From positions 1,528,001 to 1,592,000 of the forward strand of contig NZ_CP072334.1 of assembly GCF_018127805.1 (NCBI RefSeq): a DNA stretch of 64,000 nucleotides, read 5' to 3'. The notes under the pieces are model-generated. The model worked only from the letters and a program-made list of their open reading frames with translations, made no database searches and had not been told where the DNA came from. The stretch comes from Prevotella sp. oral taxon 475. GTDB taxonomy: Bacteria; Bacteroidota; Bacteroidia; Bacteroidales; Bacteroidaceae. Position 1 is the stretch's first letter; every line of letters starts with the position of its first letter. Below, one piece after another: positions 10,125 through 18,702 of the stretch. The translations under genes were made by a program, and so were the position numbers.

Positions 10125-10156
10125 TTTGTGTCTTACGGATTATTTTGTTACTTTTG
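10125..10156 (+). promoter_or_regulatory. Promoter TTTG-N20-TACTTTTG for DUF4494 gene
   Basis: TTTG at 10125-10128 and TACTTTTG at 10149-10156 are separated by exactly 20 bp, a complete Bacteroidota sigma-ABfr promoter. The gene's ATG follows at 10190. Confidence 0.75.
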
Positions 10157-10189
10157 CGCTATCAAAAAAAACAATCAATTCATCGCATT

Positions 10190-10696
10190 ATGAGATCAAG
10201 AACAGCAGACTGGTTTGAAACAAAAATCAGATACGAAAAGACAATGGATGATGGCATGCAGAAACCCATCACCGAACAATATGTTGTGGACGCTCTGAGT
10301 TTCACAGAAGCAGAAAACTCGATTATTGAAGAAATGTCTACCTACATCAGCGGTGAGTTCAAGATTACCGGCATCAAACCCGCACCCTACCATGAAATCT
10401 TCTTCAGCGAGAACGCCAACGACGACAAGTGGTACAAAACAAAGCTGCAATTCATCACCATTGACGAAAAGAGCGAGAAGGAGAAACGTTCCAATATCAA
10501 CTATCTCGTCCAAGCCTCTTCACTTCAGGGTGCAGTGAAGAATATCGACGAGGTGATGGGTGGAACGATGATCGACTATATCATCGCCAGTATTGTTGAA
10601 ACACAAATCATGGACGTTTACGAGCACTCAGCGATAACAACGAAGAAACCAGTAGACGAACGTCCCGAATACGAGGAGGAAGATATAAAAGAATAA
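10190..10696 (+). CDS. DUF4494 domain-containing protein
   Basis: This 168-aa soluble protein of unknown function matches the Bacteroidota-specific DUF4494 family by its opening MRSRTADWFETKIRYEKTM and the stretch YVVDALSFTEAENSIIEEM. No signal peptide or membrane helix is visible. The frame is open upstream, but the promoter at 10125-10156 excludes an earlier start. It is followed after 18 bp by the yggS-type gene, so co-transcription is likely. Confidence 0.85.
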   Translation: MRSRTADWFETKIRYEKTMDDGMQKPITEQYVVDALSFTEAENSIIEEMSTYISGEFKITGIKPAPYHEIFFSENANDDKWYKTKLQFITIDEKSEKEKRSNINYLVQASSLQGAVKNIDEVMGGTMIDYIIASIVETQIMDVYEHSAITTKKPVDERPEYEEEDIKE

Positions 10697-10714
10697 GGTA
10701 AAGGAGAGAAGGAA

Positions 10715-11389
10715 ATGAGCACAGACGTGGCGAAAAACCTGCACAAGGTGCTGAACAGTCTACCGACGGGAGTCGACCTGGTGGCGGTGAGCAAGTTTCA
10801 CCCTGCCCATGAAATTCGCGTTGCATACGACGAAGGTCAGCGCATCTTTGGCGAAAGTCACGAGCAAGAACTCTCTCAAAAAGCAGCCGCCCTTCCAAAG
10901 GATATACAATGGCACTTCATCGGGCATCTGCAAACCAACAAAGTACGCCACATCGCTCCCTACATTGCAATGGTAGAATCAGTAGATAGTTGGAAGCTGT
11001 TATGCGAAATCAACCGCCAGGCCGAGAAATGCCACCGGGTGATCGACGTTCTGCTCGAATTGCACTTGGCCGAAGAGGAAACGAAATACGGATTCTCGCC
11101 CGACGCTTGTCGCAAGTTGCTCGCCGCCGGAGAATGGCGTAACCTCACACACTCTCGCATCTGCGGACTGATGATGATGGCCTCACACACAGACGATGAA
11201 GAACAGATTCGCCGTGAAATGCTCACCGCCCGTCAGCTCTTCGACGAACTCAAACAGCAATATTTCCCTACCGACCCTGCCTTCCGTCATCGCAGCTGGG
11301 GCATGAGCCACGACTATTCCATTGCCATTCGCTGTGGTAGCACGCTGGTAAGAATCGGAACCTCCCTCTTTGGCGAAAGAACTTATTAG
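10715..11389 (+). CDS. YggS/PROSC family PLP-binding protein
   Basis: The 224-aa protein is a PLP homeostasis factor with an alanine-racemase-like TIM barrel and no known catalytic reaction. Family landmarks are LVAVSKFHP (the lysine binds PLP), FGESHEQEL, WHFIGHLQTNKVRHI, and C-terminal SWGMSHDYSIAIRCGSTLVRIGTSLFG. A purine-rich GGAGAGAAGGAA just before the ATG resembles a Shine-Dalgarno sequence, which is uncommon in this window. Confidence 0.92.
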   Translation: MSTDVAKNLHKVLNSLPTGVDLVAVSKFHPAHEIRVAYDEGQRIFGESHEQELSQKAAALPKDIQWHFIGHLQTNKVRHIAPYIAMVESVDSWKLLCEINRQAEKCHRVIDVLLELHLAEEETKYGFSPDACRKLLAAGEWRNLTHSRICGLMMMASHTDDEEQIRREMLTARQLFDELKQQYFPTDPAFRHRSWGMSHDYSIAIRCGSTLVRIGTSLFGERTY

Positions 11390-11415
11390 AACTCGTCAAC
11401 TCATCAACTAAAAAT

Positions 11416-12453
11416 ATGAAACAGACCATCTTAGTGACCGGTGGAACCGGATTCATCGGTTCGCACACCACCGTAGAACTCCAACAAGCAGGCTACGACG
11501 TAGTAATCGTAGACAATCTCTCGAATTCCAACGCCGACGTAGTGGACGGCATCGAGCAGATCACCGGCATCCGACCCGCCTTCGAGCAAGTGGACTGTTG
11601 CGACAAAGCCGCCCTCGAAGCCGTATTCTCCAAATACCCCAGCCTCTGCGGCATCATCCATTTCGCCGCCTCGAAAGCCGTGGGTGAGAGCGTAGAAAAG
11701 CCCCTACTCTACTATCGCAACAACATTCTCTCATTGCTCAATCTCCTCGAGCTCATGCCCCGTCATAACGTGCGTGGCATCATCTTCTCGTCCAGCTGCA
11801 CCGTCTACGGACAGCCCAGCAGTCAGCATCTACCCGTCACCGAAGATGCTCCCATCCAAACCGCATGCAGTCCCTACGGCAACACCAAGCAGATTAACGA
11901 AGAAATCATCCGCGACTGCATCCATAGCGGATCTCCCATCAAGAGCATCATCCTGCGCTACTTCAATCCCATCGGAGCCCACCCTACAGCCCTCATTGGC
12001 GAACTGCCCAACGGCGTACCCATGAATCTCATTCCCTTTGTGACGCAAACGGCGATGGGCATCCGTAAGGAACTGAAAATCTTCGGCAACGACTACGACA
12101 CTCCCGACGGCACTTGCATCCGCGACTACATCTACGTGGTAGATCTGGCCAAGGCACACGTCAAAGCTATGGAGCGCGTACTCGATGCCCATACCCCCGA
12201 CATCGACTATTTCAACATCGGCACAGGCCGCGGCGTGAGCACCTACGAAGTGGTGACCCAATTCGAGAAAGCCACCGGCACGAAAGTGAACTGGACCTAT
12301 GCACCACGCCGCGAGGGCGACATCGAAAAGGTTTGGGCCAACCCCGACAAAGCCAACAACGTTCTGGGCTGGCGAGCAGAAGCCTCCCTCGAAGAAACGC
12401 TTCGCACGGCCTGGAACTGGCAGCTCAAACTACGCGAACGCGGACTGATGTAA
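11416..12453 (+). CDS. galE: UDP-glucose 4-epimerase
   Basis: This cytoplasmic NAD-dependent epimerase of 345 aa interconverts UDP-glucose and UDP-galactose. It is an extended short-chain dehydrogenase with the Rossmann motif TGGTGFIGSHTTVEL at residues 7-21, FSSSCTVYG, and the catalytic pair in YGNTK (SxnYxxxK). DYIYVVDLAKAHVKAM and the C-terminal RREGDIEKVWANPDKA are typical of GalE. The 26-bp gap before it carries the word ACTCGTCAACTCATCAACT, related to the intergenic words at 15.96-16.17 kb. Confidence 0.94.
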   Translation: MKQTILVTGGTGFIGSHTTVELQQAGYDVVIVDNLSNSNADVVDGIEQITGIRPAFEQVDCCDKAALEAVFSKYPSLCGIIHFAASKAVGESVEKPLLYYRNNILSLLNLLELMPRHNVRGIIFSSSCTVYGQPSSQHLPVTEDAPIQTACSPYGNTKQINEEIIRDCIHSGSPIKSIILRYFNPIGAHPTALIGELPNGVPMNLIPFVTQTAMGIRKELKIFGNDYDTPDGTCIRDYIYVVDLAKAHVKAMERVLDAHTPDIDYFNIGTGRGVSTYEVVTQFEKATGTKVNWTYAPRREGDIEKVWANPDKANNVLGWRAEASLEETLRTAWNWQLKLRERGLM

Positions 12454-12507
12454 GTCTCCTCGCCATAGGCAGAGCACGATAAAAACTCAGCATTAGAGAC
12501 ATAAAAC

Positions 12508-12538
12508 TTGCTCATTCCGATTTTATTCTCTACCTTTG
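12508..12538 (+). promoter_or_regulatory. Promoter TTG-N20-TACCTTTG of lipoprotein cassette 1
   Basis: TTG at 12508-12510 and TACCTTTG at 12531-12538 are 20 bp apart. Transcription would begin near 12543, giving a leader of about 320 nt before the first ORF. The same arrangement precedes cassette 2 at 20822-20853. Confidence 0.65.
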
Positions 12539-12542
12539 CCCC

Positions 12543-12865
<323 letters not shown>

Positions 12866-13057
12866 ATGAATAGAAAAGAATTAGGGCAGAAAGACTATGT
12901 TAGGCCACATATAAAGGTCTTTGAGTCTGAATTTGGAAGTCAGCTATTACTGGGTTCTAAGGTAAACGGCGGACATGAGGATGCCGAGGACGAAGAATTT
13001 GAGAGTGGCTTTCCAAACGAAGGCGGACATGAAGATGCTGAGGATGAGGCTTGGTAA
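12866..13057 (+). CDS. Small acidic protein upstream of fimbrillin-like lipoprotein (cassette 1)
   Basis: I do not recognise this 63-aa protein from a named family. It begins MNRKELGQKDYVRPHIKVFE and shares the pattern MNRKx(n)YxxPx(n)VxxxExE with the small ORF of cassette 2. The C-terminal half is strongly acidic and holds two copies of GGHEDAEDE. There is no signal peptide or membrane segment. The frame opens earlier at 12788, but the ATG at 12866 matches the paralogue. It lies 45 bp before the lipoprotein gene. Short Y..P...E proteins of this kind are common in Prevotella and Bacteroides and remain uncharacterised. Confidence 0.6.
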   Translation: MNRKELGQKDYVRPHIKVFESEFGSQLLLGSKVNGGHEDAEDEEFESGFPNEGGHEDAEDEAW

Positions 13058-13102
13058 AGAAGTCCGCAAGAAACAGTTAACAACCAATTAAAAAACAAGA
13101 CA

Positions 13103-14734
13103 ATGAAAAGAGTAATGAAATGCCTGCTGCTGTTGGCAGGACTCCTAACAATGGTAGGATGTGCAAATGATGACACCACATCACAACCATCCATCAATAG
13201 AGGAATGACAGAGTTTGCCATGGTAGATGAGACTCCCCAAAGTCGTACCGCTGGTGAATACATTGGTACGAAACTAAAATTCTATTGGACAGCACAAGAT
13301 CGTCTTTGGCTCAATGATGGCACCAATATGTTGCAAAGTGTGCGCGACAATCTTAATGAACAACTTGTTGGCGGTGTAACCAAAGTGCCCACAGCTAAAT
13401 TTTTGTTCGCCGGTACATTTACTAACCCCACCTACCCTCTACGCTACACAGGCAAGAATGGTGCAAAAGACAAAGTGACTATCGCTGCCACACAAACTCA
13501 GATGTTGCCCGCCGATGCATCGCACATTGGTGAAAGCGGCGATTGCGGAACGGCTACCGCACAGAAAAACGGCGACCACTACGACTTCACCCTCGTCCAC
13601 AAAGCGGCCTATCTCACTCTCATGCCTTTTACCTCAGACAGTAAACTAGTAGGAGGCAAGCTCACCAAAATCAAGATCACTGCCGACAAGCCTTTGGCTG
13701 GAACATTCGGTTTCGGCGATAGCGGTCTTGACATTGCCACTGCTCCCCAATCACCCTCTAACAGCATAACACTTAACATCAAAGGGGCTGATGGCACAGG
13801 TTTTCCTCTTGCCGCTACATCCTCACTAGGCGATAACTCTGCCACCATCGTGTTACCTCCCGGCAATTACGGCACATTCGATATAGAATACACAGTGATT
13901 CATCCCGTAACCCACTTTCCGGGCACAGCAACTGTCCACTATACCACAATCAACTTTAATGAAAGTAAAAACAAAAAGCTGGCTCCTGATGTTATCAATG
14001 TAGTTTTCCCCGCACGCTATCTTTTCAGCGATGGTACTACCGGTACATTGGCCGAAAAAGGTTCGCGCATAGCCATCGGGCTTGTCTTAGAAGAAAAGAC
14101 ATCCACCAAAGATGGTACAGCCATCGCATTGGATTGTTCGAAAGAATACGACACCTACAGTCATATATGGCGTGATAAGAAATTCCTTTGGGATAGAAGA
14201 GCTACAACTACACAAGCCAATAGTACCTTGTTCTCCACTTATGCTGCTGCTATTACTGATATGGACGGTTATAAATACACCTGGGAAGCAGCTGGAAGCC
14301 TTGACGGCACCATTAAGGGAAACAGTCTCGACTATCCTGCTTTCTATGAAGCCGGACACTGGGGTGATCAGCTCGCTGCAAAAGGTATCACAGTATCAGG
14401 TTCAATGGTCGGTCGCAAATGGTATTTACCGGCCTATGGTGAGGTGATGAAGTTTAGAAATGTATTTGGAAGCTCCTTATCCTTGCCTGCAAACTGGGGA
14501 GATCATGTAATTGACTTAACAACGATGGCTACCATCGATGCTGCATTTACAGCAGTTGGCGCGCCAGCATTTACCAGTCACGATAATCCAAGTTGCTCAT
14601 GGACAAGTACGGAGACTGATTCTCAGAATGCGGTGAATTACTATCCCCCCGAACAACTCTATGCCGACAACTTTGCAGGGAAAGGCCTATCACTTGGTGC
14701 ATATTTTACAGTGTTTGCTTTTGTACATTTCTAA
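13103..14734 (+). CDS. Fimbrillin-like lipoprotein with C-terminal lectin-like (DUF1566-type) domain
   Basis: This 543-aa surface lipoprotein has signal peptide MKRVMKCLLLLAGLLTMVGC with a lipobox cysteine at 20. Residues ~30-310 resemble the Mfa-like/fimbrillin family: an N-terminal TEFAMVDETPQSRTA segment, RLWLNDGTN, KAAYLTLMPFTSDSKLVGGKL and VLPPGNYGTFDIEYT. After a linker (YLFSDGTTGTLAEKG) the C-terminal ~200 residues carry WYLPAYGEVMKFRNVFG and WTSTET, like DUF1566/C-type-lectin folds. Unlike cassette 2 it lacks a final VRP motif and ends FAFVHF. It is probably exposed on the cell surface as an adhesin or accessory pilin. Confidence 0.75.
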   Translation: MKRVMKCLLLLAGLLTMVGCANDDTTSQPSINRGMTEFAMVDETPQSRTAGEYIGTKLKFYWTAQDRLWLNDGTNMLQSVRDNLNEQLVGGVTKVPTAKFLFAGTFTNPTYPLRYTGKNGAKDKVTIAATQTQMLPADASHIGESGDCGTATAQKNGDHYDFTLVHKAAYLTLMPFTSDSKLVGGKLTKIKITADKPLAGTFGFGDSGLDIATAPQSPSNSITLNIKGADGTGFPLAATSSLGDNSATIVLPPGNYGTFDIEYTVIHPVTHFPGTATVHYTTINFNESKNKKLAPDVINVVFPARYLFSDGTTGTLAEKGSRIAIGLVLEEKTSTKDGTAIALDCSKEYDTYSHIWRDKKFLWDRRATTTQANSTLFSTYAAAITDMDGYKYTWEAAGSLDGTIKGNSLDYPAFYEAGHWGDQLAAKGITVSGSMVGRKWYLPAYGEVMKFRNVFGSSLSLPANWGDHVIDLTTMATIDAAFTAVGAPAFTSHDNPSCSWTSTETDSQNAVNYYPPEQLYADNFAGKGLSLGAYFTVFAFVHF

Positions 14735-14826
14735 CCCCATGTTCGTCCGCAATCCAAATGAGCAATGGGGAAAAGAAAATGAGTCTTCTATACCTGCAGA
14801 AGAGTAGAAATTCTGAAAAATAACCC

Positions 14827-15006
14827 TTCGGCAGGTGCCGAAAGCTCAAAAATGAGAAAAATGGGCTTTCGGCACCTGCCGAAGACTTAAAAATGAGAAA
14901 AACAACGTTTCGGCACCCGCCGAAACCTCGGAAATAGAAAAAACAAGCTTTCGGCAGGTGCCGAAAGACGAAAAAGCCGAAAAACAACGCTTCGGTACCT
15001 GCCGAA
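14827..15006 (+). repeat. Tandem array, 5 copies of a 41-bp palindrome-plus-linker unit
   Basis: The core TTCGG starts at 14827, 14868, 14909, 14950 and 14991, exactly 41 bp apart. Each unit has a palindrome such as CTTTCGGCAGGTGCCGAAAG, then a linker of the form CTCAAAAATGAGAAAAA. Copy 3 has GTTTCGG/CCGAAAC where copy 4 has CTTTCGG/CCGAAAG, so the arms change together. The linker recurs in the array at 57.1-57.5 kb. Confidence 0.9.
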
Positions 15007-15044
15007 GCCATTTTTTTATATCAATCTTATTAAAATCACAAATC

Positions 15045-15098
15045 ATGGAAATGAAAACGATCAGAAAAGACAGGCTCCGCAACATGGAGCACTATTAG
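15045..15098 (+). pseudogene. 5' fragment of the DUF6261-like gene, ended by amber codon
   Basis: The ATG at 15045 opens MEMKTIRKDRLRNMEHY and hits TAG at 15096-15098. The next codons continue in the same frame into the 15111 ORF (FAIHVLEMAKEANLEK). A single base change (TAG to CAG, GAG or similar) would restore one protein of about 306 aa. Confidence 0.7.
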
Positions 15099-15110
15099 TT
15101 TGCCATTCAC

Positions 15111-15965
15111 GTGCTGGAAATGGCCAAGGAGGCGAATCTGGAAAAGATGAAATTGCTCTTCAAACCGCTCGAAGAGGCCATTCGACACGAGGACGAGGCA
15201 CTCAATCCGCCGCGCATCGATCCGGCTACCGAAGAGCTGCGGCTGCGCGACGCCGAGCGCGACCGGGCTTATCGATCCCTGCAGTTGGCCATCGAAATGG
15301 GGCTGCTGGCCGAAGAAAGTGCCACGAAAGAGGCCGCTAAGAAACTGCGGGAGATTCTCTCGCGCTATCCCGGCGTGCTCACCGCCGACTACGATTCGGA
15401 GACGGGTGCGCTGAAAAATCTGCTGGCCGATCTCAAACCCGCCGATGCGGCTTCGGCCCTCGTCGCGCTGGGAGCTACGGCCATTGCTAAGCGACTGGAA
15501 GATACGAATGCCGCCTTCGATGGTCTGTTTCGCGGTCGGTTCTCGGGGGCGAAATCCACCAACACGATCGACCTCAAGGCCCGTCGCGCCGCCACGGATG
15601 CGGCCGTCAATGCCATCGTGCGGCGGATGGATTCGCTCGACGATCTCGAACCCTCGGCCGACGTCTCCGAACTCATCAATCGCTACAACCAACTCGTCGA
15701 CAATCGCCACACGCTGCTCTCCCAGCGCGCCACGCTCAACAAAGCGGCGCACGACAGGAAAATAGCCGGCATCGAGGCCATGCTCATTCCGCTCATTCCG
15801 GCCTTCGAGCGCGAAATCGGTTCGGCTCCCGGCTCGCTCTCCTTTACCGGCGAGGTGAAGGGCTCGGGCAAAGATCGCCGCTTTAAGTTCTACGACCAGC
15901 GTACCAAGGTATGGACCTGGGGCAAACTACGCGCCGACGGAACGCTCGCGCCGTGGGTGGGCTGA
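15111..15965 (+). CDS. DUF6261-like protein, N-terminus separated by in-frame amber codon
   Basis: The remaining open frame codes for up to 284 aa from a GTG at 15111. It is mostly helical and charged: RLRDAERDRAYRSLQLAIEM, LLADLKPADAASALVAL, ARRAATDAAVNAIVRRM and SELINRYNQLVDNRHTLLSQ. This pattern resembles the DUF6261 family of Bacteroidales, whose function is unknown. The family N-terminus (RLRN.EHY) is present just upstream but cut off by TAG at 15096. The gene may be a recent pseudogene, may restart at 15111, or the stop may be read through. It is GC-richer than the lipoprotein genes before it. A likely paralogue sits at 42140-42955. Confidence 0.6.
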   Translation: MLEMAKEANLEKMKLLFKPLEEAIRHEDEALNPPRIDPATEELRLRDAERDRAYRSLQLAIEMGLLAEESATKEAAKKLREILSRYPGVLTADYDSETGALKNLLADLKPADAASALVALGATAIAKRLEDTNAAFDGLFRGRFSGAKSTNTIDLKARRAATDAAVNAIVRRMDSLDDLEPSADVSELINRYNQLVDNRHTLLSQRATLNKAAHDRKIAGIEAMLIPLIPAFEREIGSAPGSLSFTGEVKGSGKDRRFKFYDQRTKVWTWGKLRADGTLAPWVG

Positions 15966-15987
15966 CGAGTTGACAAGTTAACGAGTT

Positions 15988-16171
15988 GATTTGCTTTTTG
16001 ATTGACGAGTTGGCAGGAAAGTAACTTCCTCGTCAACTCGTCAACTTGTTAACTTATCAACTAACACCGTTGACAAGTAGATTTGCTTTTTGATTGACGA
16101 GTTGGCAGGAGGGTAACTTCCTTGTCAACTCGTCAACTTGTTAACTTATCAACTAACACCGTTGACGAGTA
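15988..16171 (+). repeat. Two tandem 92-bp repeats rich in GTTGACGAGTT words
   Basis: GATTTGCTTTTTGATTGACG begins at 15988 and again at 16080, a 92-bp period with few differences. Inside each copy the words GTTGACGAGTT and AACTCGTCAAC occur in both orientations and can pair. The same words appear before galE (about 11390-11412). This fills the 241-bp gap between the DUF6261-like gene and dnaB; no gene is seen there. Confidence 0.85.
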
Positions 16172-16206
16172 GGACAGCTCCCTAACTTCTGGGGGCTACT
16201 CTCCAC

Positions 16207-17718
16207 CTAAAAAGGTACATCGCCCATGGGAGGAGGCGGGAAGGCGGGATCGTCGAGGTTCATACGAGACTGGATGAGACCGCTTCCGTCGTCGGGCATG
16301 GGCGGCGCGGAGATGGAATACTGTCCTGGGTTTTCGAAACGGGTGTATTGACCGCGGAAGGTGAGAAGGACGTCGCCGGTGGCTCCCTTACGGTGCTTGG
16401 CAATGATGATTTGGGCCATTCCGTGAAGGTCGTTGCCTTTCTCGTCTTCATAGATGTGGTAGTATTCAGGGCGGTGGACGAAGAGCACCATGTCGGCATC
16501 TTGCTCGATGGCTCCCGACTCGCGTAGGTCGCTAAGCTGGGGGCGCTTGCCTTCGATCCCCTCGCGGTTTTCGACATTTCGGCTCAACTGCGAGAGGGCG
16601 ATGATGGGGATGTTGAGCTCCTTAGCCAGTCCCTTCAGAGAGCGACTGATGGTGGACACTTCCTCTTGTCGGCTACCGAATTTCATGCCGTTGGCGTTCA
16701 TGAGCTGAAGATAGTCGATCATGATGACGCCGACGTTCTTCTCGCGAACGAGTCGACGGGCTTTGGTGCGGAGTTCGAAGACGGAAAGACCGGGGGTGTC
16801 GTCGATGTAGACCTGTGCGCCCTGAAGATGGCGGAGGCGTTTGTCGAGGCGGTCCCACTCGTCGGGCGTAAGCTGTCCGTTGAGAATCTTGCTGCCCACA
16901 ATCTCGCAGACATTCGAGATCAGACGGTTGACGAGCTGGACGTTGTTCATTTCGAGTGAGAAGAATCCGATGGGCACCTGCGCATCAATGGCAATATTCT
17001 TGGCCAGGCTCAAGGCAAAGGAGGTTTTTCCCATGGCAGGGCGACCGGCGATGATGATGAGGTCGGAGGGCTGCCATCCGGAGGTGATTTCGTCGAGCTT
17101 GGTGTAGCCGGTAGGCACGCCGGTCATGCCGCTGCTGTTGGCAGAGGCCTTTTGAAGAATGTCGATGGCTTGCTTGATGACGGGGTCGATCTGGGTAAAA
17201 TCCTGTCGCATGTTTTTCTGCGAGAGCTCGAAAAGGGCTCCTTCGGCCTCCTGCATAAGTTCTTCGACATCGATGCTCTCGTCGAAGGCTTTCGTCTCGA
17301 CGGTGCTGGCAAAGGTGATGAGCTGGCGGGCAAGGAATTTCTGGGCCAAGATGGTGGCGTGGTATTCGATGTGGGCCGAAGAGGCGACGTGCGCACTGAG
17401 CTCGACGACGTAGGGCGCACCACCCACTTCGTCGAGGGTGCCGTCGCGTTTGAGCTGCTCGGTGACGGTCATGATGTCGACGGGCTTCTCGTCCATGTTG
17501 AGGGTGCGGATGGAGGTGTAGATCTTCTGATGACGCGGCTCGTAGAAGGTCTCGGGACGGAGGAGCTCGCTGACGACGGAGAAGGCGTCTTTGTCGATCA
17601 TGAGGGCACCGAGGACGACTTTCTCTAAATCAAGTGCCTGGGGCGGAAGATGTCCGTAGGTATTGTCTACGGGGGGCGACTTCCGGGCGCGCTTGTTGGA
17701 ATTGTTTGTTTCTGCCAT
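16207..17718 (-). CDS. dnaB: Replicative DNA helicase DnaB
   Basis: The 503-aa hexameric helicase unwinds DNA at the replication fork. The N-terminal helical domain starts LPPQALDLEKVVLGALMIDKDAF (about 24-46). The RecA-like domain has Walker A GRPAMGKTSFALSLAKN at ~224 and Walker B-type VIMIDYLQLM, then LSQLSRNVENRE and LRESGAIEQDADMVLFVHR. The C-terminal ~60 residues are a proline-rich extension. No intein is present. A -7 box at 17739-17746 precedes it, divergent from ispE. Confidence 0.96.
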   Translation of the reverse strand: MAETNNSNKRARKSPPVDNTYGHLPPQALDLEKVVLGALMIDKDAFSVVSELLRPETFYEPRHQKIYTSIRTLNMDEKPVDIMTVTEQLKRDGTLDEVGGAPYVVELSAHVASSAHIEYHATILAQKFLARQLITFASTVETKAFDESIDVEELMQEAEGALFELSQKNMRQDFTQIDPVIKQAIDILQKASANSSGMTGVPTGYTKLDEITSGWQPSDLIIIAGRPAMGKTSFALSLAKNIAIDAQVPIGFFSLEMNNVQLVNRLISNVCEIVGSKILNGQLTPDEWDRLDKRLRHLQGAQVYIDDTPGLSVFELRTKARRLVREKNVGVIMIDYLQLMNANGMKFGSRQEEVSTISRSLKGLAKELNIPIIALSQLSRNVENREGIEGKRPQLSDLRESGAIEQDADMVLFVHRPEYYHIYEDEKGNDLHGMAQIIIAKHRKGATGDVLLTFRGQYTRFENPGQYSISAPPMPDDGSGLIQSRMNLDDPAFPPPPMGDVPF

Positions 17719-17738
17719 TTTTCCTTGTTTTCGGAGTG

Positions 17739-17746
17739 CAAAATTA
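17739..17746 (-). promoter_or_regulatory. -7 box (TAATTTTG) for dnaB
   Basis: The minus strand reads GCTAATTTTGCACTCC about 20 nt before the dnaB ATG, matching TAnnTTTG. Confidence 0.55.
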
Positions 17747-17801
17747 GCAAATCTTTTGGGATTTCAACCGCAAAGGAAGCCAGGGGCCGGTTAAAAAACA
17801 C

Positions 17802-17809
17802 TACCTTTG
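17802..17809 (+). promoter_or_regulatory. -7 box (TACCTTTG) for ispE
   Basis: TACCTTTG lies 24 nt before the ATG at 17833 and inside the longer open frame that begins at 17650, so the downstream ATG is used. Confidence 0.6.
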
Positions 17810-17832
17810 CAGACGAACAAATAAGACAAACA

Positions 17833-18672
17833 ATGATTGCATTCCCTTGTGCTAAAATCAATCTCGGACTCAATATCGTGGCGCGACGAGAGGATGGTTA
17901 CCACAATTTGGAGACGGTGTTCTACCCGATTCCGCTCGCCGATGCACTGGAGGTGACGCAAATGGACGAACGGTTCCCCTCAGACGATCCGTGCGACTTG
18001 AAAATAACGGGCAGTCGTATCGACGGACGCAAAGACGAGAATCTGGTATGCCGGGCGTATCGGTTGCTGGCAGAGGACTTTGATCTGCCGCGTGTTCATG
18101 TGCATCTCTGCAAACGAATTCCCTCGCAGGCGGGACTCGGAGGCGGATCGAGCGATGCGGCGACGATGATTCGGCTGCTCAACGAGGGCTTCGATTTGCA
18201 TCTCAGTGTTGAAGAAATGGAAGGATATGCCGCTCGATTGGGGGCCGACTGTGCCTTCTTCATTACCTCAGAACCTGCTTTTGCTACGGGAATTGGCGAG
18301 CGGCTTTCGGCTGTAGACGAACTTCAGAAGCACTTAAGGGGTCGTTACGTAGCCATCGTGAAACCGGCTGTGGCCATTTCTACCCGCGAGGCGTTCGCGC
18401 ATGTTGTTCCCGCTCAACCGGAAAAGTGCTGCCGAGAGATTGTATGCGAGCCTATCGACCGATGGACCGACGAACTCAGAAACGATTTCGAGTCGTCGGT
18501 CTTTCAACTGCATCCCAAACTCTCTGATATCAAACGGAGCCTCTATCGGCTGGGGGCACGCTATGCACAACTCAGCGGTAGCGGTAGTGCGCTCTTCGGC
18601 ATCTTCGAGGAATGCCCGGGAGAATTGAAAGAGGCGTTCCCTGGAATGTTTACGTTCTCGGCTGTGCTGTAA
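17833..18672 (+). CDS. ispE: 4-diphosphocytidyl-2-C-methyl-D-erythritol kinase
   Basis: This GHMP-family kinase (279 aa) phosphorylates CDP-ME in the non-mevalonate isoprenoid pathway. The substrate-binding motif FPCAKINLGLNIVARREDGYH is near the N-terminus, the ATP loop is IPSQAGLGGGSSDAAT, and the C-terminal GHMP motif is QLSGSGSALFGIF. The start at MIAFPC agrees with the family and with the promoter position. KdsB follows 30 bp later and is probably co-transcribed. Confidence 0.95.
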   Translation: MIAFPCAKINLGLNIVARREDGYHNLETVFYPIPLADALEVTQMDERFPSDDPCDLKITGSRIDGRKDENLVCRAYRLLAEDFDLPRVHVHLCKRIPSQAGLGGGSSDAATMIRLLNEGFDLHLSVEEMEGYAARLGADCAFFITSEPAFATGIGERLSAVDELQKHLRGRYVAIVKPAVAISTREAFAHVVPAQPEKCCREIVCEPIDRWTDELRNDFESSVFQLHPKLSDIKRSLYRLGARYAQLSGSGSALFGIFEECPGELKEAFPGMFTFSAVL

Positions 18673-18702
18673 ATCTGTTTTATCATATTCATGTATTTAG
18701 AA

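Noticed and set aside
15096..15098. Pyrrolysine or programmed readthrough at the TAG codon
   Set aside because: Bacteroidota are not known to decode UAG as pyrrolysine, and no stem-loop signature stands out after the codon; a nonsense mutation is simpler.
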